Positions 59,001-64,000 of a DNA stretch of 64,000 nt are shown in pieces (positions within the stretch are counted from its first letter, which is position 1; every line of letters starts with the position of its first letter). The translations under genes and the position numbers were made by a program. Under the pieces are notes generated by a model. It saw only the letters and a list, made by a program, of their open reading frames with translations. It made no database searches and had not been told where the DNA came from. Location of the stretch: NCBI RefSeq assembly GCF_029784135.1, contig NC_073745.1, forward strand, positions 317,104,287-317,168,286. The letters run 5' to 3'. The stretch comes from Toxorhynchites rutilus septentrionalis (Eukaryota > Arthropoda > Insecta > Diptera > Culicidae).

Positions 59001-59186
59001 CCTTGGGCAATTGAAGGTCCGATCTGCTGCGCTTATACCTTCATCAACACCTACGCAATCGTAGTGCCACCACACCTTACAGTGACAGCAGGAAACCATA
59101 CGCTGATCGTTGGGGTTATCACATGCCGGGCATTTGGATTCATCCGGTGTAGCACAACGTGCGCTCCTTGTCTGACGGGATGACAT
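52998..59186 (-). CDS. BEL/Pao Gag-Pol polyprotein, intact
   Basis: A single ORF encoding capsid and enzymes for the element's life cycle. Residues are numbered from the furthest ATG (59243), which lies inside the 5' LTR. I prefer Met20 (59186, MSSRQTRSA), just outside the LTR, giving 2,062 residues. In order: a perfect PHD-type finger (C38, C41, C52, C55, H60, C63, C79, C82); a charged coiled coil (about 121-187); a Gag domain of DUF1759 type (about 446-620); zinc knuckles C674-C677-H682-C687 and C708-C711-H715-C720; an aspartic protease with LDDGSS (787-791); reverse transcriptase with YVDD (1199-1202); RNase H (D1382, E1425, D1455, D1501); integrase with HHCC (H1699, H1704, C1734, C1737) and D1770, D1832, E1881; and a C-terminal DUF5641-like tail. 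All catalytic residues are present. The stop codon lies in the 3' LTR. Confidence 0.95.
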   Translation of the reverse strand: MSSRQTRSARCATPDESKCPACDNPNDQRMVSCCHCKVWWHYDCVGVDEGISAADRTFNCPRCQKPSPTIPFDGRSRTKSPKRNTSKGSSVAASSTSSVRARRARLQLEKLEAEKALTTKMLEQERREQALRHEQERLLKDAEIEQVKLRLEKAILDEKFRIQEEELDDQSNDGISLRSQQSSFSKVEQWKIEPQHTTEPVGKAVSPEAVQTTVVATMTTVRNNVQPEVHSRVVNRNQLELSKSLTAADIPLGSNADTNFCGMINTISKPSSDQGLETEGSKHIPVDSDTPTPVRNDPQVAQSSHQFPFSSVYQTQSLNRVTGISSNAIETLDGPKYSTVHANDPQVTHSVQQHPLDRRGLPGADLQGVPSNQGNQIPSSYGFLTNSEPAATGQYGLPHYSTSSALPPGFGLGPTPQQLAARQVMSRELPPFSGNPEDWPLFISSYRNSTQVCGYSEAENLARLQRCLRGHALEIVRSRLLLPAGVPHVIATLEMMYGRPELLIHTLLQKVRSVPPPKHDRLDSLIAFGVAVQNLCDHLEAGGQHAHYNNPMLLSELVEKLPANLKLDWSLYKQRCGEVNIRIFSQYMSMLVRAATDVTLFDPRQHVVQQHRAVKPEKLLKDKSFCGSHTVEESSKQGKGPHTPVNQNRSSQPACLLCQDPNHRVKECHLFGRKSVEERWKTIQQYGLCRQCLGAHGRRPCKSQRRCEVGGCQFRHHPLLHSIPPKSNPKESEAVVSYHKTEKRALFRIIPVTLYGNNRSVSVFAFLDDGSSTTLIDEGVVKELGVTGEQLPLCLQWTANVKRSEAESQRVRLEISGGNDLVKYPLADVRTVSSLDLPQQTLRYAELSKIFPHLKGLPVKDYTNAHPRILIGNNHAHVTATLKIREGRAGDPIAAKSRLGWTIFGSSLNAENAHSFLICECNRDQGLHEMVEKYFSVDNVGVAAASFPQSKEEQRATRILTETTKRVGMRFESGLLWKFDDFEFPDSYAMAMRRLQCLERRIRSDTVIGDSVKRQLAEYRIKGYLHEATKEELEEADPRKTWYLPLGVTIHPKKPSKIRIFCDAAAMVDGVSLNTMLIKGPDLLNSLLGVLFGFREKRIAICADLMEMFHQIQIRKEDRHAQRILWRDDPNQEPKVYLMDVATFGATCSPCTAQYIKNVNATEHEQDFPAAADAIIRKHYVDDYLDSADSVEEAVRLAQDVSYVHSRGGFHLRKWLSNSKDVLKRVGERNPGSEKCLLLDKASSTERVLGMYWRPEQDVFTYTYSVGQEEAHPTKRQILRAVMSLFDPLGLLSHFLVFGKIIIQQIWRAKTGWDDPIPKELCERWTQWTAEFKYLDQISIPRCYFPQRSVKDISSLQLHIFVDAGEDAYACVAYLRAEFSEKIQCAIIGGKTKVAPLKTLSIPRLELMAAVIGVRLRKTIMNFHSLPIDRCIFWSDSRTVLAWINANHCSYRQFVACRIGEILSKSKVEEWRWVPSRENVADEASKWGRGPCLSTSGRWFTGPEYLLLPEEQWPADVKPFLETTTEEMKSCLVHQTINGEVVIDWSRFSKWQRLWRTIGYVQRYVENFMLKAKGRELQVGPLTQEELYNAEKCLWRQIQRESYPEEMKTLKAAQSKHPDKQAKLHGTSKLRKLSPFLDTDGVIRLDTRIVAATCVSYDTRCPIVLPKEHPATQLLIEWYHRKYLHANAETVVNEVRQRFHISNLRTIVRQIKKICSLCRIRKAVPEIPRMAPLPAARLSAYERPFSYVGLDYFGPTLIRVNRSETKRWIALFTCLTIRAVHLEVVHSLSTESCKMALRRFINRRGAPIEIHSDRGTNFVGTNNELRREMSKIDDQLAEVFSNAHTKWVFNPPGTPHMGGSWERLVRSVKIALAAMYTTRTPNEETLITLVVEAECVVNSRPLTFIPLEVEQQEALTPNHFLLLSSSGVVQRPQALAESESACRSNWNLGRVMLDQFWRRWVREYLPTLTRRSKWFDDVKPICIGDLVIVVEDGIRNGWTRGRVLEVIAGQDGRIRQAMVQTASGLVRRPVAKLARLDLKQSKTGLEVSDQSYGSGKCNRDLH
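53019..53029 (-). promoter_or_regulatory. Polypurine tract of the BEL/Pao element
   Basis: On the minus strand GGTCGGGGAAA stands directly before the 3' LTR. It is the expected primer site for second-strand synthesis, although one T interrupts it and the purine run proper is GGGGAAA. It lies within the coding frame. Confidence 0.65.
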
Positions 59187-59210
59187 CCTCGCTATTAATC
59201 TTTTAGATTT

Positions 59211-59690
59211 TGTTGGAACGGGAGTAAATATCCTTTTAAGCAATCAAAGACCGTGCGTTCTTGGTGATAATAGTGCTAAAAGCTATAATATTTATTGTAG
59301 TTCAAGGATTATACTTATTTTATATCCACTTACATTAATACTATCCTCCCTTTTAGGTTATATCCACAAATCAATATGAATTAATATAAATATAAATATT
59401 CTGTAATTCATTATATAGATATGTTTCAATTTAAATTCAATAATTTAACTTGCGATATAATGACTCACTTGGAAAATCGTGATAAATGTACACTAATATT
59501 TTAGCCAATGTATAATTTTAATATTTTTGCGTACTCAGTTCACTACCTCGTGCTATAGAATGAGACTTTCTTTGTTTTCTCATATTGCGCTCCGTCATGC
59601 GTTGACAGATAAAACGCATCGTAATCGCGTTCCGCTACGACCAAGGGGCTTACAATTCTCGAACCGTAGTTAGTGTAAATCTCGGTTACA
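59211..59690 (-). repeat. 5' LTR of the BEL/Pao element
   Basis: 480 bp, reads identical to 52539-53018. It should contain the promoter for minus-strand transcription. I could not assign a TATA box, or match the bases just inside it (59193-59210) to a tRNA primer with confidence. Confidence 0.95.
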
Positions 59691-59695
59691 ATGAA

Positions 59696-60885
59696 TGACT
59701 CAATTCTCTATGTAATGAGCATGATTTTGAACGTTGTTACTTGATAAACAATCAATTTATTTTAACTGAAATATTTCATTATTCATTAAACCCAGCAAGA
59801 CGATGAACAGAAACTTGCATGCAACAAAAACTTTTATCCGCTGAACTTTCATCCGCTAACTTCACACATACAGGCGAATGAACTGCAAAGTTTAAAGCCT
59901 CTTAAAAACTTGCAAGCAAAGCAAGCAACTTCACACAAGTCAAAACGTGCGGTCTCAGGCGTATGTCTTACATATTTCTTCCCGGTCCTTAAAGTGTTAA
60001 CACCGGCCATATATCGATGGCTTGAAGCATCTAAATACACACACTTATCTCCGTTTTGCGCTCTTCTTAACAGAAGCCCTTTCTATTAACATTGCCTGTC
60101 TAGATTAGCTTAGCTGTTATCCTTGATGGGAAGAGCTTTGCTACCGCCATGCGAAACCAAATCACAGGCAGAATTCCAGAACAATTATTTTCTAGGTGAG
60201 CCGACGATAGCCTAGCTTGATGATTCCCCACACAATTGTGTACCTCAAAACATTAATGCAATGGTGTCATTTTGATGAAATGATTGCAATGCCAGAGACA
60301 TCAGCGAGTGAGTAACATAGTCGCGTTCACGGCTCAGTCCGAATCGAAGACATGTGATGGCGCAAAACAAGGAAGAACAAGCGATGTTCATTGCTTCGTA
60401 TCTAGAACGATACTGAACGTTTACCTTTCCTTTCTTTGTTGAATTAAAGAGACTTTAAACTTCTTTAGTTCATTCGTCTCTTGCCTTCAAAAAGGTGGTA
60501 GTATGGAAAACTCTACTCATTCCTCATATTAGTCCTCCACCCCAATCGCCTTTAGAAAGGCACTCGAACCCTCGCCGTCCAGTTCGTCCAGCAATGGTGT
60601 TGTCCAGTCGGTGTCCTCACGAAGAATGAACGTTTGCCTCAGCGAGATCCACTGTTTATACTCTAGGCAAATATTCCCCTTCGTTCCTCTTCTTTTCCTT
60701 TGTTCATGGAGACTTTAATTCTTACGATATCCCCTCCGTTGCTCGTTGATAAGTTGCTCGTTATTGACAGCTCTGTTCGAGAAAGCACACAAATGAACAG
60801 AACATATGTATGAGGAAATGAGATTGGTTCCAATCTTCATCAATTTAAACTATATACAAACTATGGGATAGTAATGTATAGTATA
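59696..60885. repeat. Mixture of decayed dispersed repeats, no gene
   Basis: Contains the 'caggcgaatgaactg' word (59872-59902), its inverted form 'gagactttaaa..ttcattcgtctc' (60450-60481), and a decayed end of the 41.2 kb MITE (about 59995-60014). Open frames are short and without domains. Confidence 0.4.
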
Positions 60886-60889
60886 TCAA

Positions 60890-61037
60890 GTCTTAGAAAA
60901 TTTCCGATTCGATTGTCATGCAAATCGTTAAAATTCGTTCGCAGAAAACATAGTTATTAACGTTAACTTTATTTCATAAAAACGTGACCTGTTTTCTGAT
61001 TTGGCACCCTTAATGAAAGACGTAGTTCTACGTAACT
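60890..61037 (+). repeat. Dispersed repeat with 'acgtagttctacgta' palindrome
   Basis: Closely matches 45590-45740 from 'aatttccgattcg' to 'gacgtagttctacg'. As at 45 kb it lies beside a Helitron-like copy, but here upstream of it. Confidence 0.65.
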
Positions 61038-61782
61038 TCTGCATAACTCGAGAGCTAATCAAGCACAATTTGGGATGTGAGTGTTTTTGGGTATGAGTAA
61101 TGTTTCTATGGTAGTATGACACCCCTCCCTCCTCCGGAATGGAGAGGGGGTTTCATGAAAATATTATACATATTTCAACCAAAAATATTCCAATCAAACA
61201 TGACAATTGAAAATTTTCGGAAAACTCTGAAGGAAAAAAAGAAAATTCGGAAAATAAATTTCGATATGTTCTACAATTACATAGTGATAAGTGCTGTTAT
61301 TTCATTTGATGTTTGCGCTAGCGAAATTGATCTTTGTTCGAAACTGGAAATGGATTTTAATGTGATGAAACGCACTCCTATATCTTCTTATATCTATACC
61401 AAAGAAAAAGGATCGTCGGATGTGTTGATAAGAGCAGAACTCGAGGAAGGAATTGTCCGATTCAAGGCTGTGTTTATTCTACCATATTTTCTGTATAAAA
61501 CACTTATTCCATGTAACGTAGAAACATGTTATTTGCAAGTGGTTGAAAAATGTTGAACGAGAATTGTGTCTGAAAATAATCTGATATTATAATGATGAGT
61601 TTTGCTAGAAATACTAGGAATTTTATAGTAAAAGATAAATTCAACGGGGTCGATTAGAAGATCAATGAACAGTTCTGCGATTGGACCCATGAACTTGCTT
61701 ATAGTAAGAAAAAGTGAATGTTTGAAAGTATTGATAGCAAAGAACAAATTTTAGGCGGGACGAAGTTTGCCGGGTCAGCTAG
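61038..61782 (+). mobile_element. Helitron-like non-autonomous element, 3' end CTAG|T
   Basis: Ends 'cgggacgaagtttgccgggtc' then AGCTAG|T. Its interior matches the 39.5-40.4 kb copy in reverse ('atttgatgtttgcgctagcg', 'cgcactcctatatcttct', 'cgaggaaggaattgtccga') and its last ~240 bases match 45340-45580. An open frame of 146 codons (61116-61556) lies within repeat consensus and is probably chance. Confidence 0.65.
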
Positions 61783-62225
61783 TGTGGTATAAAAACCAAC
61801 CAAAAATGAAATAAAGACAGTTACTAATTGAATTCTCAGAAGTAAAGCGCATTTTTATGTGTTCTTTTCGACAGCGGAAAATCACATCTTTTCGATTTTG
61901 TGCACTTTTCGGGACCTCACGAATCATAAAACGGATATTTCAAGATCGCGATACTTTTTCAACAATAGATGTATGAAGCTACAAAATTTAATGATGAAAA
62001 ATCAATGTAAATAACCATTCCACAGTGTTGGTTCATTTAATTTAATCAATTCGTCTCCAACACATTCGATAGCGAATGCAGAACTTCTCCTCCCTCAATG
62101 AATGAATCGTGAAAAAGTCGAACGAGATTAGCATTGTTTATGTGTATTATTGAATGGTAGTAACGAAAATTACCACTCATCAGGAAAAACACGATCGAAA
62201 AAAAATAACAAATGCCAACGGCTTA
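61783..62225. other. Gene-free AT-rich stretch
   Basis: No gene, RNA or bounded repeat was recognised. Confidence 0.4.
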
Positions 62226-63878
62226 ATGTGCACTAATAGAATCGAAGGAAGACATTCCGTAACCCCGTTCTAGGGAAACACAGGGCACCCACATCGGTGG
62301 CAATTTCGCTACCGCACATTTGGCTGATACCACTTCTGTTGTTGTTGTGGCTGCTTCTGTTGATGATGATGGCAGAGGAGCCTAGGCAAAGGCACATGCT
62401 CTTACGGTTATGAGTCAATACACCCCGCCATTCGAATTCTCTTGCTGATCTCCTCTCGTTCCCGAGAAGAGTACTTCTTGGTAGTCTTAAAAGTACATAC
62501 ACACAAGTTGGGCAAAATAGACGCACGTGAAATGAATAAAGGGTGGCCCCTTCTTCTAGGTCATAAACCCTCATACGGAAGGCAACGGAACACAACAAAC
62601 ATACACACAAACTTCGATAATGGCGTTGGTAATCATCGACAAGAGCTCGAGTGAGAAGAGCAGAGTCAGAAGAGTGGGTGGGTGCACTTAGGGATGCCTT
62701 TGGCAATGATTCAGAAGCTACAACTATGGGCTGTGTTTATGCTGTTGCCGCTATTGTGTATCTGTGCACCACCTTTCACTGTTTGTTTTCTTTTTTCGGG
62801 CGCACACAAAATCTGCCTATCTTCCGAAAAGTACCATGCAATAAGTCATTGTGCTTACGGCTTAAGTGTTTTTCGGCTCACTCATAAAAGGATGTGTGCC
62901 ATGTCGGTACTCGTTTTTTATGCCTTCGCCATAGTTTTGCCCTTTACGAGCGAACGGCTGCTGCCCATTCGGATAAGCCAAGATTGAATGGGCGCGAGTT
63001 GGGTGGCTCACTCGCACATTACCCGTGCCACCAAACAGTACCACCCTAGGTAAGGATGAAGGCTGGCTGCTTGTTGAGGTTTTTGGCATTGTTTTTATGC
63101 ACTTCGTCGCAGGCTTGGAGGCATTGGAGATAAAAGCGTTTACACTGGCCTCGGCACTGGAGCGCTTGAATCACTGCAAGCCTTGGGTATATGCGGGTTT
63201 TATTTGAACTGTTGACATTGTGTCTTAAAATCGATTATGTTTTTAGTTCTGGCTATACCCACTAGTTGTCAACTCTGATTGGTTTGTGTTTTAGGAATAA
63301 AAATATATTGGGAGATTCACAAAAAAAACTTTGAATTTGGTCGCAATGCAAATAAAGTACGCCGGGATAGGGAATCTGTAAATTACCTGAAATCGTTCTT
63401 TTGGACTTCAATCCAAGCGAATTCAAACTCATGACGTGAAAGATTTGATGGCATCGTTGGAAGCTTCCATACCGTCAAACCGAGCAAAAATTCATCGGAA
63501 AAAAAAACCTAGATGAGTCCTTACATGCATATGAATTGATGGAAGATCACCCCACCCTCCCTCCAACACACTGGTCTAGCTGAATTACACCGGAATCAGG
63601 ATCACTACCGTCTTCCGGATGCTGCTGCAAATTTGGCCCATTACATGGCGACAGCGTACAGCAGCTCCTCGTCTCCGAGCCGGAATGCTCCTGCGTCAAT
63701 AATTTATCGCTGATCGATGGCATAGCGCTCGGATTCGTCCTCTGCTTTTTCCATTCGTCCGGCGCGAGGAGAGTGCGGGTGGCACTTTCTTCCGAACGAA
63801 CTGTGCGCCGGTAGACGGCAGGATATACATCTTATTTTAATCAGCTTTATGGGAATCTTCTTTTCCGGCAGAATTACA

Positions 63879-63909
<31 letters not shown>

Positions 63910-64000
63910 AAACTTGTGAACCGTTGATGAAGAAATCGTCCCGCGTTTGGTCCATTTCGCTTTATTCGGACGGTTGAATGTCGAGTTAAGGCCTTTCCCA
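62226..64000. other. GC-richer, apparently single-copy stretch
   Basis: More balanced composition, with GTT-rich words near 62338-62370. Overlapping frames on both strands (up to 157 codons at 62233-62706 minus) have no domain. A host gene's intron, UTR or regulatory DNA is possible, but I cannot support any exon. Confidence 0.3.
63877..63909. repeat. (ACG)n microsatellite
   Basis: About eleven ACG/GAC triplets. It encodes poly-Val or poly-Thr/Arg/Asp in chance frames. Confidence 0.9.

Larger units (their letters stand above)
52539..59690 (-). mobile_element. Complete BEL/Pao LTR retrotransposon, apparently recent
   Basis: 7,152 bp on the minus strand, with 480-bp LTRs (52539-53018 and 59211-59690) that begin TGTTGGAACG on the plus strand and end GGTTACA, and read as identical. 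It is flanked by the 5-bp duplication ATGAA (52534-52538 and 59691-59695). One uninterrupted Gag-Pol ORF fills the interior. Identical LTRs and an intact ORF point to recent insertion and possible competence. No envelope-like ORF was seen. Confidence 0.95.

Noticed and set aside
61116..61556. 146-codon ORF as a gene captured by a Helitron
   Set aside because: Its central and 3' parts match the non-coding copy at 39.5-40.4 kb in reverse, so it is repeat consensus rather than captured sequence.

Overview
The window looks like heterochromatin-like or intergenic DNA from a dipteran, most likely a culicine mosquito. The support is AT-rich sequence packed with transposon families typical of mosquitoes: DD37E and mariner Tc1-type elements, tRNA-derived SINEs, a BEL/Pao retrotransposon, small Helitron-like repeats and MITEs. 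The assignment rests on repeat style; no host gene confirms it. I found no convincing host protein-coding gene, rRNA or free-standing tRNA. All real coding capacity is in mobile elements.

Layout. 1-8374: a head-to-tail array of one non-LTR retrotransposon with a restriction-enzyme-like endonuclease (R2/R4/NeSL group): the tail of one copy, then two nearly full copies of about 4.08 and 4.05 kb, each with different disabling lesions. The last poly(A) abuts a tRNA-like SINE (8378-8649). 8950-20823: a nest of DNA transposons and LINE pieces: a Helitron-like piece, a fossil mariner with long inverted arms, an antisense LINE with its reverse transcriptase core deleted, an intact mariner (16160-17441), a DD37E element with one premature stop (about 18547-19843) and a 0.6 kb MITE. 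20.8-36.6 kb: mostly AT-rich non-coding DNA and decayed repeats, with an 8-bp satellite (28489-29402), a 290-bp near-palindrome (29779-30070) and several MITE-like elements. 36.6-37.6 kb is a GC-richer island, followed by a second 8-bp satellite (37754-38888). 39.5-49.2 kb: Helitron-like repeats, a SINE, MITEs, low-complexity DNA and another GC-richer block (46.4-48.2 kb). 49.2-52.0 kb: a second DD37E-like element with ~195-bp inverted repeats that overlap both ends of its ORF, and a broken second copy of the 16-kb mariner. 52539-59690: a complete, apparently recent BEL/Pao retrotransposon on the minus strand, with 480-bp LTRs that read as identical, an ATGAA target duplication and one uninterrupted polyprotein. 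59.7-64 kb: dispersed repeats, another Helitron-like copy and GC-richer single-copy-looking DNA.

The genes do not form a cellular pathway. The elements with all visible parts for movement are the BEL/Pao element and the 16-kb mariner. The others are fossils or passengers: SINEs that need a LINE's enzymes, and MITEs that need a transposase supplied elsewhere.
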